DNA from: a bacterium D16-76
Lineage (GTDB): Bacteria; Bacillota; Clostridia; Oscillospirales; Acutalibacteraceae
Direction of reading: 5' to 3'
NCBI GenBank assembly: GCA_009917445.1
Contig: QZEE01000007.1
Span: 1-64,000 of the forward strand
DNA: 64,000 nt
Positions 16,533-26,104 of this stretch are shown in pieces; position 1 is the stretch's first letter; the number at the start of each line of letters is the position of its first letter. The notes below the pieces were generated by a model that did no database searches, was not told where the DNA came from, and saw only the letters and a list, made by a program, of their open reading frames with translations. A program made the translations under genes and the position numbers.

Positions 16533-17435
16533 TCAGCCCAAGGGGTGGCCCAAGAGGTAATTTTTGCCGGACATGCGCTTGCCCTCTGGGCTTTGCAGCT
16601 GGGTAATGCGCAAGGCCCCTTGGCCGCAGCAGATGACAAGCTCGCCGCCTACGCAGCGGGCCTCGCCGGGCGCGCCCGCGGCCTCTGCCACCTGGGAGGA
16701 CAACAGCTTTAACCTGCGCCCCGCCAGGGTATAGGCCGCGCAGGGCCAGGGGTTCAAGCCCCGGATATGGTCGTGGACCTGCCGGGCGGGCAGGGCCCAG
16801 TCCAACTGTGCCATTTCTTTTTTCAGCATGGGGGCACGGGTAGCTTCCTCTTCCTTTTGTGGGATGGGGGTAAGCTGCCCCTTTTCCAGTTTTTCGACTG
16901 TCTCCATGAGAAGCGCAGCCCCCATGCCCTTTAGGCGGTCAAAAAGCTCCCCGGCCGTTTCCTCGGGGCCGATGGGGGTTTCCTTTTTTAACAGCATGTC
17001 GCCGGTGTCCATGCCGGCGGCCATGTACATGGTGGTAATGCCGGTAACCTTTTCGCCGTTTAACACCGCCCACTGGATGGGCGCGGCCCCCCGGTACTTG
17101 GGCAGAAGGGAACCGTGGACATTGATGCAGCCCAAGCGCGGGGCGTCTAAAACCGGCTGGGGCAGAAGCTTGCCATAAGCTACCACCACAATAAGGTCTG
17201 GCCGCAGGGCGGTAATCTCCTGCTGTACGGCTTCGTCCCGCAGGGTGGCGGGCTGGTGTACGGGCAGGCCGTGCTTTTGTGCCAGCTCTTTTACCGGGGG
17301 CGGCAGCAGCTTGTGGCCCCGGCCCTTGGGTTTGTCGGGCTGGGTGTATACGGCGGGGATATCATGGCCCGCGTCTATAAGGGCCTGCAGGGTGGGTACG
17401 GCAAAATCTGGTGTGCCCATAAAAACCACGCGCAT
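16533..17435 (-). CDS. fmt: Methionyl-tRNA formyltransferase
   Basis: This 300-residue enzyme formylates initiator Met-tRNA using 10-formyl-THF. Visible motifs are MRVVFMGTPDFAVPTL, the INVHGSLLPKYRGAAPIQWA active-site segment and TGITTMYMAAGMDTGD, then the C-terminal OB domain. It starts 3 nt after the def stop, so both are translated together. Deformylase and formyltransferase act on the same formyl group at opposite ends of the process. Confidence 0.97.
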   Translation of the reverse strand: MRVVFMGTPDFAVPTLQALIDAGHDIPAVYTQPDKPKGRGHKLLPPPVKELAQKHGLPVHQPATLRDEAVQQEITALRPDLIVVVAYGKLLPQPVLDAPRLGCINVHGSLLPKYRGAAPIQWAVLNGEKVTGITTMYMAAGMDTGDMLLKKETPIGPEETAGELFDRLKGMGAALLMETVEKLEKGQLTPIPQKEEEATRAPMLKKEMAQLDWALPARQVHDHIRGLNPWPCAAYTLAGRRLKLLSSQVAEAAGAPGEARCVGGELVICCGQGALRITQLQSPEGKRMSGKNYLLGHPLG

Positions 17436-17438
17436 AGG

Positions 17439-17930
17439 TTACCCCTCCTTGTACGAGCCGGATTCCAGTTCCTCCTGGGTGAGCATGCGCTCTGCCTTTT
17501 TCAAAAAGACGGTGCCTTGCAGGTGGTCCAGCTCATGGCAGATGCAGCGGGCCGTCATCTCTTCGCCGCTAAACTGGAACTCTTTCCCGTAGCGGTCCTG
17601 GGCGCGGACGGTGACCTTCATGGGGCGGGTAACTAAGGCCCACTGGTCGGGGAAGGAAAGGCAGCCCTCGGCATCGGTTTGAGAGCCTTTTTGGGCGATG
17701 ATTTCGGGATTGATAAGCTCCAGGGGCGCTTCCCCTTCTACCGCGTCAATAACGCAGATCTGCCGGAGGACGCCGACCTGCGGGGCCGCTAAGCCCGCGC
17801 CCTGGGCCGCAGCCAGGGTCTCTATCATGTCGTCGATGAGCTGGTGGAGGCGGGCGTCGAATTTTTCTACCTTGCGGCAGGGTTTTGTGAGGATGTCGTC
17901 TCCCTCGGTTACAATGTTGCGGATTGCCAT
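17439..17930 (-). CDS. def: Peptide deformylase
   Basis: A 163-residue metallo-deformylase that removes the N-formyl group from nascent proteins. All three motifs are intact: GAGLAAPQVG, EGCLSFP and HELDHLQG (HExxH). The ATG is set by AAAGGA about 10 nt upstream. It heads the def-fmt-rsmB unit; a 275-bp repeat-bearing gap separates it from priA. Confidence 0.97.
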   Translation of the reverse strand: MAIRNIVTEGDDILTKPCRKVEKFDARLHQLIDDMIETLAAAQGAGLAAPQVGVLRQICVIDAVEGEAPLELINPEIIAQKGSQTDAEGCLSFPDQWALVTRPMKVTVRAQDRYGKEFQFSGEEMTARCICHELDHLQGTVFLKKAERMLTQEELESGSYKEG

Positions 17931-17949
17931 GGGGGTCATGTCCTTTCTA

Positions 17950-18110
17950 AATGGGAGTCCAGAGGGCCCACGGCCCTTTGGTGGGGTGCAGGGGCGAAGC
18001 CCTTGCGGGGGGATTGGGGCACAGCCCCAAGGCCTTGCCGCAGGCGCGCCCTTTGCGCCGGAGGCTCTACAGGCGTGAGCTAGGGTTTGGGACAAAGTCC
18101 CAAGGTCTTA
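17950..18110. repeat. Intergenic GC-rich repeat A, copy
   Basis: It contains the core GGGGTGCAGGGGCGAAGC (17983-18000) plus nested arms: CCAGAGGGCC and GGCCCTTTGG, TTGGGGCACAGCCCCAA, GGGACAAAGTCCC. It is non-coding and has the same words as the copies at 25.96 and 35.24 kb. The 100 bp after it, up to priA, is AT-richer and shows nothing further. Confidence 0.8.
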
Positions 18111-18205
18111 CTTAAACATTTTTTACCCGTAAGTACCTTTTGTTATAGTTCTTATAGAAAATTTCAGCTTCTGCTCTGCTGCCAAGCTAGGGCGGCATGA
18201 TTATT

Positions 18206-20659
18206 TTAGAGGATATAATTGGGGTCTGGGTCCGGGTAAGCGGTAACGGTGCGGAAATCCTTTAAAGCGGCAAAGGCGGTAAGGGTGCGGGCGGCAAGCT
18301 GGCGCAAGGGCGGCGTAGACCGGCACTTTATGATGAGCTTGTACCGGTATTTGCCCCCCACCCTGGCTATGGCTGCCGGGGTGGGCCGCAGCACCCGCAG
18401 GGGCAGGGTGGGATACTCCTGGGCGGCAAGGCCTGTAAAAAGGGTGAGGAAACGCCCAGACGCGGCTTCTACCAGGGACTCCTGTGTGCCTACAAAGCCG
18501 ATAACCAGCAAGTCCGCGAAAGGAGGGTACAAGAGGGCTTTGCGGTATAGAAGCTCCCGCTTAAAAAAGCCAAAATAGTCCTGCTTGCCGGCCAGGTGCA
18601 GGACGGGGTTTTCCGGCATGTAGGTCTGGATAATGGCCCGGCCCGGGTACCGCCCCCGGCCCGCCCGGCCCACCACCTGGGTAAGCAGGTCAAAGGTGCG
18701 CTCGGCGCTGCGGAAATCGTCGCTGTAAAGGGACTGGTCTGCCGAGAGCACCCCTACCAGGGTGACGTTTTCAAAGTCCAGCCCCTTTGCCACCATCTGG
18801 GTGCCTACCATCACGTGGTACTCCCCTTTGGCAAACTCTTCCAAGCGGCGCTCTAATGAGTACCGGGCCGCCACGGCGTCGGTGTCCAGGCGCAGGACCT
18901 TTGCTTCTGGCAAAAGGCCCTGCAGCTGCTCTTCGGCCCGCTGGGTGCCCGAGCCCCTATAACGCAGGCCCGGCTTGCCGCAGGCCGGGCAGGTGTCCGG
19001 CAGGGGGACGGAATAGCCGCAGTAATGGCACATGAGGCGGCGGTTGGCGCTGTGGAAGGTCAAAGAAATGCTGCAGTGGGGGCACCGCAGGACCTCATGG
19101 CAGGAGGGGCAGGAAGCAAAGGTATGGTAGCCCCGGCGGTTTAACAACACAATGGACTGTCGCCCCGCCTGGAAATTCTCCTTAAGGGCTGCCGCCAGGG
19201 TGGGGCCAATGGCGGCTTCGTCCCCGTGGAGGGCCTCTTGGTTCTGGTCCACCAGCTCTACGGTGGGGATTTGGGCCGGGCCAAAGCGGCCCTCCAATTT
19301 GAAAAAGGCGTACTTCTTCTGCCTGGCCATGTAACAGGCCTCTACCGAAGGGGTGGCCGAGGCCAGCAGGCACAGGGCGCGGCTTTGGGTACAGCGGCGG
19401 CGGGCTACCTCCCGGGCGTCAAAGCGTGGGGAGGCTTCCGCCTTATAAGCGGGCTCCTGTTCCTCGTCGATGACGACCAGGCCCAGGTCTGCCACCGGTG
19501 CGAACACCGCCGACCGGGTGCCTACGACTACCTTGGCCTCCCCCCGGCGGATGCGCTTCCACTCGTCCATGCGCTCCCCCAGGGACAGGCCGCTGTGAAG
19601 CACCGCCACCTGCCCCCCAAAGGCCCCCTGAAACTGCCCCAGGGCCTGGGCGGTTAGGGATATTTCCGGGACCAGCACCAGGGCCGAGCGGCCCTCCTCC
19701 AGCACATGGGCAATGAGCCGCAGGTATACGGAAGTCTTGCCGCTGCCTGTAACGCCATAAAGCAAAGCGCAGTTTTTAGGGGAACCTGCCTGGGCATGGA
19801 CGTAGCACTCTAAAAGCCCTGCCAGGGCCTGCTGCTGGCTGGGGGATAAATCCCCCTCTAAGGGGCTGGACGCCCCCAAGCCTGAGGAAGCCGGGCGGCG
19901 GTAGACCTCGTACTCAAAAACCTCTGCCGCACCCTTTTCCGCCAGAGCCCGCACCACCGCCGGGGAGGCCCCCGTAAAATAGCACAGCTCCTTTTCTGAG
20001 GCCTCGCCTACGTCCTGCAAGGTGGCGTATACCTCCCGCTGGCGGGGGGTAAGCTTACCCTCAAAGCCGGGCACCAGGCGCACCATTTTGGCTACTGCGT
20101 CTTTTAGGCGGCTGGCGGCCAAGTTTACCCGGCACACGGCCCCGCCGCTTAATAGGCTTTGGAACCCCGGGTCGTCTTCGGCAATGCCCAGACTTTTTTG
20201 CAGCTTTTCAAAGGGCACGGCCCGGGGGGACCTGCGCAAAACCTGCAAAACCTGCCAGGCTGTGTCTGTGTACATCTCCCGGTCAAAATCCTTAAAGCCC
20301 GGGGCCAGCACATAGCTGCTTTGCAGGCGCAGCTGCATGCCCGCAGGTACCATCAGCCGCACCGCCTCAAACAAGGTGCAGAAGGTGCGGTCTTTCAGCC
20401 ATTGGGCCAGGTCCAGCATCCCTTGTTCCAGCAGGGGGCTTTCGTCCAACACCTGCTGGATGGGCTTGAGATTTGCGGCCTCCTCCCCGCCCAGGGCAAA
20501 GACCATCCCCACCCGCTCCCCGCCGCCAGGGCCAAAGGGCACCAGCACCCGCACGCCTGGGGCTACCTTGCCCGCCAAGCCTTCCGGTACAGAGTAGGTG
20601 AACAGCTTGTCAAAATGGTAGGCGGCCTTTTCTACGGCTACCTGGGCAAGCAGGCTCAT
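18206..20659 (-). CDS. priA: Primosomal protein N', replication restart helicase PriA
   Basis: An 817-residue superfamily 2 helicase that reloads the replisome at stalled forks. In order: the N-terminal DNA-binding domain, Walker A GVTGSGKTSVYL, DEEQ box VVIDEEQEPAYK, the paired zinc-binding cysteines (CPSCHEVLRCPHC, CHYCGY, CPACG), and helicase motifs V and VI near VGRAGRGRYPG. It overlaps rpoZ by 4 nt (ATGA). Length and motifs are normal. Confidence 0.97.
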   Translation of the reverse strand: MSLLAQVAVEKAAYHFDKLFTYSVPEGLAGKVAPGVRVLVPFGPGGGERVGMVFALGGEEAANLKPIQQVLDESPLLEQGMLDLAQWLKDRTFCTLFEAVRLMVPAGMQLRLQSSYVLAPGFKDFDREMYTDTAWQVLQVLRRSPRAVPFEKLQKSLGIAEDDPGFQSLLSGGAVCRVNLAASRLKDAVAKMVRLVPGFEGKLTPRQREVYATLQDVGEASEKELCYFTGASPAVVRALAEKGAAEVFEYEVYRRPASSGLGASSPLEGDLSPSQQQALAGLLECYVHAQAGSPKNCALLYGVTGSGKTSVYLRLIAHVLEEGRSALVLVPEISLTAQALGQFQGAFGGQVAVLHSGLSLGERMDEWKRIRRGEAKVVVGTRSAVFAPVADLGLVVIDEEQEPAYKAEASPRFDAREVARRRCTQSRALCLLASATPSVEACYMARQKKYAFFKLEGRFGPAQIPTVELVDQNQEALHGDEAAIGPTLAAALKENFQAGRQSIVLLNRRGYHTFASCPSCHEVLRCPHCSISLTFHSANRRLMCHYCGYSVPLPDTCPACGKPGLRYRGSGTQRAEEQLQGLLPEAKVLRLDTDAVAARYSLERRLEEFAKGEYHVMVGTQMVAKGLDFENVTLVGVLSADQSLYSDDFRSAERTFDLLTQVVGRAGRGRYPGRAIIQTYMPENPVLHLAGKQDYFGFFKRELLYRKALLYPPFADLLVIGFVGTQESLVEAASGRFLTLFTGLAAQEYPTLPLRVLRPTPAAIARVGGKYRYKLIIKCRSTPPLRQLAARTLTAFAALKDFRTVTAYPDPDPNYIL

Positions 20660-20862
20660 TCCTCAAAGCTTTCCGGCTCGATGATATGGTACTTGTCCTG
20701 GACAAAATCCTGCACCGCCAGGTCTACGGGCTTGTCAGGCAGGATATCCCCGTCCCGGTCGGCCTTTTCAGCAATCTCCCGGGCGCGCTTGGCCACGGCA
20801 ATGACCAGGGAATAAGCGCTGGTGTGGGGGGTCTTGATGATGTTCTCACTGGGTTTCAGCAT
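20656..20862 (-). CDS. rpoZ: RNA polymerase omega subunit
   Basis: A 68-residue omega-type subunit. Its SAYSLVIAVAKRAREIAEKAD helix corresponds to the conserved RPYALVxAVAKRARQI block that clamps the beta' subunit. The gene lies between gmk and priA, the usual Firmicutes order, and overlaps both by a few nt. Confidence 0.92.
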   Translation of the reverse strand: MLKPSENIIKTPHTSAYSLVIAVAKRAREIAEKADRDGDILPDKPVDLAVQDFVQDKYHIIEPESFEE

Positions 20863-21473
20863 GTGGATAACACCCTTTCTATACAGTCGCGGTTCCGTTC
20901 TAATTTCCTCTTTTCCGCCCGAAGGATGGCCTGTAGGTCGGCCACAGCGTCTTCCAGACGGTCGTTATAGACGATATAATCGTACTGGGCGGCGTGGGGG
21001 ATCTCCTCCCCCGCTTTTTCCAGGCGCCTGCGCACCACGGCGTCCTCCTCTGTGCCCCGGCCCCGCAGGCGGCTTTCCAGCACCTCCATAGAGGGGGGCA
21101 TCAGGAAAACAGAGACGCAGCCTGGGCACAGCTTTTTCACCTGCTGGCCCCCCTGCACCTCAATCTCCAGCACCACGTCCCGGCCTTCATCCAGCCACTT
21201 TTCTACCGGGGCCCGGGGGGTGCCGTAATAATGGCCCACGTACTGGGCATATTCCAGCATGCCGCCAGAGGCAATGCGCTGTTCAAATTCCTCCTGGCTT
21301 AAAAAGTAATACTGCTGGCCGTCCACTTCGCCGGGCCGGGGGGGCCGGGTCGTGGCTGAGACGGACAACCGAAGGTTCCCGTCCTGGGCGAACATTTCTT
21401 TGAGCACCGTGCCCTTGCCCCCGCCCGAGGGGGCCGACAGCACCAGCAGCAGGCCCCGTTGCGTTCCTTCCAT
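20856..21473 (-). CDS. gmk: Guanylate kinase
   Basis: A 205-residue enzyme making GDP from GMP and ATP. The P-loop reads SAPSGGGKGT, close to the usual GPSGVGKGT, and the GMP-binding segment follows (SATTRPPRPGEVDGQQYYF). The LEIEVQGGQQV and EDAVVRRRL blocks are also present. The ATG follows a 60-nt spacer from remA and gives the usual N-terminus. The remA-gmk-rpoZ order is conserved. Confidence 0.96.
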   Translation of the reverse strand: MEGTQRGLLLVLSAPSGGGKGTVLKEMFAQDGNLRLSVSATTRPPRPGEVDGQQYYFLSQEEFEQRIASGGMLEYAQYVGHYYGTPRAPVEKWLDEGRDVVLEIEVQGGQQVKKLCPGCVSVFLMPPSMEVLESRLRGRGTEEDAVVRRRLEKAGEEIPHAAQYDYIVYNDRLEDAVADLQAILRAEKRKLERNRDCIERVLSTC

Positions 21474-21534
21474 TTTTTCATCCTTCCTTCTTTTATAGAC
21501 CTTTTGTTTTCTGCCCTTCTTATAGGGAAGGGCC

Positions 21535-21798
21535 CTATTCTTCCTCGCCCGCAGGCCCCTCCTCCCTGCCGCCAAAGCGGGCGGAGATGGTCTCCGGCAG
21601 AAGGGCCGACAGCACCAGGGAGCCGGTATCCATGACCAGCACAGACTTGGTGCGGCGGCCAAAGGTAGCGTCTATGGCAGCGGACTTCTCCTTGGCCTCC
21701 TGCACCATACGCTTAATGGGGGCGCTTTCCGGGCTTACCACCGCCACCACCCGCTGGGCGCAGACCAGGTTGCCAAAGCCGATGTTTACTAGCTTCAT
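21535..21798 (-). CDS. remA: RemA-family regulator (DUF370)
   Basis: An 87-residue DNA-binding regulator. It starts with the typical [10 protein letters not shown] and has [11 protein letters not shown] and the [16 protein letters not shown] block. In Bacillus, RemA controls matrix and osmoprotection genes by ring-like DNA wrapping. The C-terminal acidic tail ([11 protein letters not shown]) is a local addition. It lies between yicC and gmk as in most Firmicutes. Confidence 0.95.
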   Translation of the reverse strand: MKLVNIGFGNLVCAQRVVAVVSPESAPIKRMVQEAKEKSAAIDATFGRRTKSVLVMDTGSLVLSALLPETISARFGGREEGPAGEEE

Positions 21799-21815
21799 AG
21801 GGCTCCTTCCCGGTG

Positions 21816-22694
21816 CTATTCGATGTTCTGCACCTGTTCACGGATCTTCTCAATTTCAGACTTGATATCCACCACCAGGTGGGCGATTTCCGGGTTTAGG
21901 GACTTGGAGCCGATCGTGTTGACCTCCCGGTTCATTTCCTGCACCAAAAAATCCATTTTACGGCCCGTGGGGCCCTCGGCTGCCAGCAGGGCCCACAGCT
22001 GGGCAAAGTGGCTGCGCAGGCGCACGGTCTCTTCGTCTATGGCCACCTTGTCGGCAAACACAGCCACTTCGGTAAGCACCCGCTGTTCGTCTAACGTATT
22101 GTCCCCCAAAAGCTCCTGAATGCGGGCCCGCAGGCGCTGCCGGTACTGCTCTACTGTTTCCGGGGCACGCTCCTCAATTTTGCCCACCAAAGCAAGGATG
22201 CCCTCGGCTTTTTCCCGGATGTCTTTTTCAAGCCTTCGGCCCTCGGCCTCCCGCATTTGCAGCAAAGACTGCACCGCAGGCTGCGCTACTTGCAGCACCG
22301 CTTCCCATAGGGCGTCTTCGTCCTCTGGGGCCTTGCGTACCGAAAAGATATCGGAGTACCGGCAGAGCATAGATAAATCTACCTCGCCAGGCAAAGACCA
22401 GCGGTCTTTTACTTCCCCCAGGGCTTTATAATAGGCCCCGGCCAACGCCTGGTTGACTTCTACCACCGTACCCGTACCCTCTACGTTTTCCACCTGCAAA
22501 AACACGTCCAGCTTCCCCCGGGACACCTGGCTTTGCAGGAAAGCTTTTAGCCGCTCTTCTAGGAACAGGCAGCCCCGGGTGATGCGGGCGCTGCACTCGA
22601 AATACTTGTGGTTCACGCTTTTTACTTCAAAGACAATGTGCCGCCCGTTTACCGTCCCTTCGCCGCGCCCGTACCCTGTCATACTTTTTAGCAT
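21816..22694 (-). CDS. yicC: YicC-family endoribonuclease-like protein
   Basis: A 292-residue protein of the YicC family, members of which act as endoribonucleases. It starts [13 protein letters not shown], has the [10 protein letters not shown] block and ends with the conserved [14 protein letters not shown] segment and a charged helix. GAGGGTGG lies just upstream of the ATG. It starts the yicC-remA-gmk-rpoZ-priA unit. Confidence 0.94.
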   Translation of the reverse strand: MLKSMTGYGRGEGTVNGRHIVFEVKSVNHKYFECSARITRGCLFLEERLKAFLQSQVSRGKLDVFLQVENVEGTGTVVEVNQALAGAYYKALGEVKDRWSLPGEVDLSMLCRYSDIFSVRKAPEDEDALWEAVLQVAQPAVQSLLQMREAEGRRLEKDIREKAEGILALVGKIEERAPETVEQYRQRLRARIQELLGDNTLDEQRVLTEVAVFADKVAIDEETVRLRSHFAQLWALLAAEGPTGRKMDFLVQEMNREVNTIGSKSLNPEIAHLVVDIKSEIEKIREQVQNIE

Positions 22695-22709
22695 TGATAC
22701 CACCCTCAA

Positions 22710-22915
22710 AAACAGCCTGGGCCTGCGGCAAGGCCGCGGGGCACTGCCCCGCACCCTGCCAGGGGCCGCCGGCCCCTGGACCCCACGCTGCGCTTTTCGC
22801 GTTTTTTCGTTGTGCGTTTTTGGGGCAGCAGCCGCGCCGGGAGGCCCATGCTGTGGTTTTTCTCTTTCTGGCGGGCCGCTTTTAGGGTATGGCCCGCCAG
22901 GATAAAGCTTACTCT
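22710..22915. repeat. Intergenic GC-rich repeat A-like element and a separate hairpin
   Basis: 22725-22790 holds nested palindromes (GCGGGGCACTGCCCCGC, then CCAGGGGCCGCCGGCCCCTGG-type arms, then ACCCCACGCTGCGC), as in the other intergenic elements. A second hairpin at ~22866-22898 pairs CTGGCGGGCC with GGCCCGCCAG without a T-run. I see no gene in the 340 bp between yicC and the next coding region. Confidence 0.65.
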
Positions 22916-23036
22916 AGAGATTTTACCATTTCTGCCTTTTTAATGCAACCGCTTTTGCCGTATTTCATAGATTCTTCATAAAAATAGCGGCCCCGCACGG
23001 GCAGCCGCAGGCGTTTTTACGGGGCAGGCCCCTTTT

Positions 23037-23423
23037 TTATTCGTACCGGACGATAAGGCTCATGGGGCCGTAGGCGTGGGCTTCGTCTGTTTTGAAGCCC
23101 CGGGCCTTGAAGAACCCATGAAAATCCGGGAAGGCCGTTTCGATTTCTGATGCCCCAAAGGTCTCGCCGTAAGAGGCCGCCGAGCGCAGCAGGGTGTCCA
23201 GCACGAAGGCCGCTTCCCCTTGGGGCTTTTGGGCAGGGGCATAGCCTGCCGCTTCCAGCTTTAAAATGCGCAGCTTTTCCCCTAGGAGCTCTACTAGGGC
23301 GTAGCCCAGCTCGCCGCTTTTGTCCTTCATGCACAGCGCCCGGGGCTCACCGCCGGGGGTTGGCAGGTCCCCTAAAAGGGATTTTTCCCGTTCACGGTCT
23401 TCCATAGGCAGTATCTCGATCAT
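23037..23423 (-). CDS. Small GNAT-like acyltransferase domain protein, unknown role
   Basis: A 128-residue protein with the general layout of a reduced GNAT fold: an N-terminal MIEILPMED strand, a central beta pair with GELGYALVELLGEKLRI, a helix (AAFVLDTLLRSAAS) and a C-terminal FHGFFKARGFKTDE segment typical of the end of GNAT domains. The usual acetyl-CoA loop (Q/RxxGxG/A) is not clear, so activity is uncertain. Its ATG overlaps the rluB stop (ATGA), so it is translated with that gene. Confidence 0.6.
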   Translation of the reverse strand: MIEILPMEDREREKSLLGDLPTPGGEPRALCMKDKSGELGYALVELLGEKLRILKLEAAGYAPAQKPQGEAAFVLDTLLRSAASYGETFGASEIETAFPDFHGFFKARGFKTDEAHAYGPMSLIVRYE

Positions 23424-24163
23424 TTCCGGCTTCCTCCTTTTTTCGCTTCGGCCAGCAGGCCTTTGACTTCTTCCCGGCTAAGCTCCCTATACTTCCCCTG
23501 GGGCAGCATGCCCAGCCGCACCGGGCCCATGGCTATGCGCTTGAGCCGGGCTACCTCCAAGCCCAAAGCCTCGCACATGCGCCGTATCTCCCGGTTGCGC
23601 CCCTCGTACAGCACGATTTCTACCACCGCCCGGCCCCGCTGCTCTTCCAGCACTTTGACTTTAGCCGGGGCTGTCATGCGGCCGTCCAGCTCGATGCCGG
23701 TACTCAGGCGGGCCAGCTGCTCTTCGGTCACGCCGGGGCGCAGGGTCACCCGGTAGGTTTTGGCCACGTGGCCGCTGGGGTGGGCGCAAAGGTTTGCAAA
23801 GGCCCCGTCGTTTGTCAACAGCAGCAGGCCTTCCGAATCCTTGTCCAGACGCCCCACCGGGTACACCCGGCTGCCTGCGTCCGCCACCAGCTGGGCCACG
23901 CACCGGCGGCCGCGTTCGTCTGACATGGTGGTGACAAAGCCCCGGGGCTTGTGCAGCGCCAGGTATAGGGGCTTTTCCCCTTCCCGGGGCAGGGGCTCGC
24001 CGTCTACGGCAATGGTGTCTTTACCGGGGCAGGCCCCGTCCCCCAGCTTTATGGGGCGGCCGTTTACCGTTACCCGGCCCGCCGAGATTATCTCCTCAGC
24101 CTTGCGCCGGGAACACAGGCCCCGCTGGGCCAGAATCTTTTGTACCCTTATCTTTTCCGCCAT
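23420..24163 (-). CDS. rluB: RluB-type rRNA pseudouridine synthase
   Basis: A 247-residue enzyme. An N-terminal S4 domain (RVQKILAQRGLCSRRKAEEII) is followed by the catalytic block GRLDKDSEGLLLLTNDG, with the essential Asp in GRLDKDS, and the NREIRRMCEALG segment. It modifies 23S rRNA in the peptidyl-transferase region. It lies downstream of dacF by 33 nt, an order common with scpA/scpB in clostridia. Confidence 0.94.
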   Translation of the reverse strand: MAEKIRVQKILAQRGLCSRRKAEEIISAGRVTVNGRPIKLGDGACPGKDTIAVDGEPLPREGEKPLYLALHKPRGFVTTMSDERGRRCVAQLVADAGSRVYPVGRLDKDSEGLLLLTNDGAFANLCAHPSGHVAKTYRVTLRPGVTEEQLARLSTGIELDGRMTAPAKVKVLEEQRGRAVVEIVLYEGRNREIRRMCEALGLEVARLKRIAMGPVRLGMLPQGKYRELSREEVKGLLAEAKKGGSRK

Positions 24164-24196
24164 ATTCTACTTCCCTTCCGGGCCTTTTGCCCGCAT

Positions 24197-25351
24197 CTAT
24201 GCTTTTCCGCTCAACCGCCCCCAAAGCTTTTGCCAAAAGCTCGGCGGCTGCGGCTGTGCCTGGATGGCGTCCTCTTTTGCGCAGATGGGCAGGCTGTACA
24301 CCTCTTCGCCCCCCAGAAGATACCGCACCCGGCCTACCTGGTCCCCAGCTTTTACGGGGGCATATAAAAACCGGGGCAGCTGCACCTGCCGCGTGATCTG
24401 CCCCACGTCTGCCGCCAAAAAACTGGCCATCCCTCCCGCCGCCCCCTGCACGGGCAGCGAATCCTCCTCGCCCCCGGCCAGGGGCACACGGCCTAAGACC
24501 TGGCTGCCGTCAAAGGCCACCGGCTGCAGGGTCGAGAAGCCATAGTCCAAAAGGGCGGTATGGTCGTCCCAGTCGTCCGGGGCGTTTAAGGTGACGGCGA
24601 TCAAAACCACCCCCTGCCGCCGGGCTGCGGACACCAGGCACCGCCCTGCCTTTTTGGTGAAGCCCGTCTTCACCCCAATGCAGCCCTCATACTGCTCTAG
24701 GAGCTTGTTGTGGTTGGTGTAGGTGACAGGGCCCGCGGGCTCCATAAATTCTACTTGGCGGGTAAAGCTGGCGGCAATATCTGCAAAAGCCTGGTTTTTT
24801 AAGGCTTCCCGGGCCAGCAGGGCCATATCGTAGGCTGTGGAGAAATGCTGTTCGTCATCCAGGCCCGAGGGGGTGACAAAGCTGGAATCAGCCATACCGA
24901 TCTGCCGGGCCCGCTCGTTCATCAACCCCGCAAAACCCTCTTGCGAGCCGGAGAGGAACAGGGCGCAGGCGTTGGCCGCGTCGTTTCCGGAGGCCAGCAT
25001 CATGCCCGCCGTCATTTCTGAAAGGCGCAGGCGGTTGCCTGGCTGCAGGCCCATAGAGGACCCCTCAACGGCCACCATCTCCTGGGTAATCTCCACCACC
25101 GGGTCGCCAGAGCGCTCCGCTTCTTCCAGGGCCAGAAGGGCCGTCATGATCTTGGTGGTGCTGGCCATGGCCCGGCGCTCATGGGCGTTTTTCTCGTAGA
25201 TTACCTGGCCGCTTTGGGCTGAGATGAGCACCGCGCTTTCCGCCGAGACTGCTGGCCCCTGGGCCTGTGCAGGCACAGGAAAACACACCAGCAGCCATAC
25301 TGCCCATGCCGCCGCCAGTGCCCGCCTGCCTGTCTTTTTGATTTTCGCCAC
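24197..25351 (-). CDS. dacF: D-alanyl-D-alanine carboxypeptidase (DacF-like)
   Basis: A 384-residue penicillin-binding protein with an N-terminal signal peptide (ALAAAWAVWLLVCFPVPAQAQ). The three serine beta-lactamase-type motifs are intact: STTK (SxxK), SGN (in ASGNDAANA) and KTG (in VKTGFTKKAG). A C-terminal beta domain and an amphipathic end helix follow. It trims the terminal D-Ala from pentapeptide stems outside the membrane. The start is a GTG preceded by GGGAGGA at good distance. Neighbouring ytfJ suggests a sporulation link, as for dacF in Bacillus. Confidence 0.92.
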   Translation of the reverse strand: MAKIKKTGRRALAAAWAVWLLVCFPVPAQAQGPAVSAESAVLISAQSGQVIYEKNAHERRAMASTTKIMTALLALEEAERSGDPVVEITQEMVAVEGSSMGLQPGNRLRLSEMTAGMMLASGNDAANACALFLSGSQEGFAGLMNERARQIGMADSSFVTPSGLDDEQHFSTAYDMALLAREALKNQAFADIAASFTRQVEFMEPAGPVTYTNHNKLLEQYEGCIGVKTGFTKKAGRCLVSAARRQGVVLIAVTLNAPDDWDDHTALLDYGFSTLQPVAFDGSQVLGRVPLAGGEEDSLPVQGAAGGMASFLAADVGQITRQVQLPRFLYAPVKAGDQVGRVRYLLGGEEVYSLPICAKEDAIQAQPQPPSFWQKLWGRLSGKA

Positions 25352-25406
25352 GTTTTTTGTCCTCCCGTTTGCTTTTTCCGTTAAGCTTATGCGGGGGGAC
25401 GGGTTT

Positions 25407-25865
25407 CTATGCGATGGGGGCGCTGCCCTCCGTTTCGGCAAGGGTAGACTCGGCGGGCGTGTCCTCCGGGGCCTTTTCGGAGGGGGCCTCTTCGGGTTTC
25501 TTCTTGAAGAGGGCCGTAAGCTGGTCTATAACCTGGGGGACTTTTTCCAAGGCGCGGTCTACGGGGCTGAAGTAGGGCTCGATTTGCAAAACCCGGACAT
25601 TGCCGTTGGAAATGGACAAAAATGCCACGGGGCTCACCGTTACCCCGGCGCCGCCGCCGCCAGCAAAAAGGCCGGAGCTGGGCTGGGCTTTGGAAGGTAG
25701 GTCAGAGCCGCCGGAAGCAAAGCCGTAGCTGATGCGGGAGATAGGGATGATAATGGTACCGTCCGGGGTGGTGACAGGCTTGCCGATCACCGTATCGGCA
25801 TCGGCCATCTCCTTGATTTTTTCCATGGTGGTGCCAAGAAGCCGGTTTACCTTTTCGTCGTTCAT
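25407..25865 (-). CDS. ytfJ: GerW-family sporulation protein YtfJ
   Basis: A 152-residue protein of the YtfJ/GerW family. It has the typical opening (LLGTTMEKIKEMADADTVIG), IIPISRISYGFASGG, a glycine loop (FAGGGGAGVTVSPVAFL) and a variable acidic tail. In Bacillus it is a forespore protein affecting germination. A DUF2953 gene lies directly upstream, the ytfI-ytfJ pairing known from Bacillus, here separated by a repeat element. Confidence 0.92.
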   Translation of the reverse strand: MNDEKVNRLLGTTMEKIKEMADADTVIGKPVTTPDGTIIIPISRISYGFASGGSDLPSKAQPSSGLFAGGGGAGVTVSPVAFLSISNGNVRVLQIEPYFSPVDRALEKVPQVIDQLTALFKKKPEEAPSEKAPEDTPAESTLAETEGSAPIA

Positions 25866-25904
25866 ATTCTCATTCCTTTCAAGGGTAGTCAGGGATTTAC
25901 AGGT

Positions 25905-26075
25905 GCGCCCCCCAGGCAGAGGAAGCGGAGCGTGGGATTCTTAAGGGTTTTGTACCCTTAAGTGGGGTGCAGGGGCGAAGCCTCTGCTGGATTCTTAAGG
26001 CGAAGCCTTAAGCGGGGGTGGGCAGAGCCCACGAACTTGCCGGCAGGTGGGGCAAACCCTAAGATTTTTCTATAA
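25905..26075. repeat. Intergenic GC-rich repeat A, copy
   Basis: The core GGGGTGCAGGGGCGAAG (25964-25980) is flanked by TTAAGGGTTTTGTACCCTTAA and TTCTTAAGGCGAAGCCTTAAG palindromes and by a GGGCAGAGCCC arm. It is non-coding. It splits ytfJ from the DUF2953 gene. Confidence 0.8.
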
Positions 26076-26104
26076 GCATAAAAAAGTGGACTTTCCACAA
26101 ATTT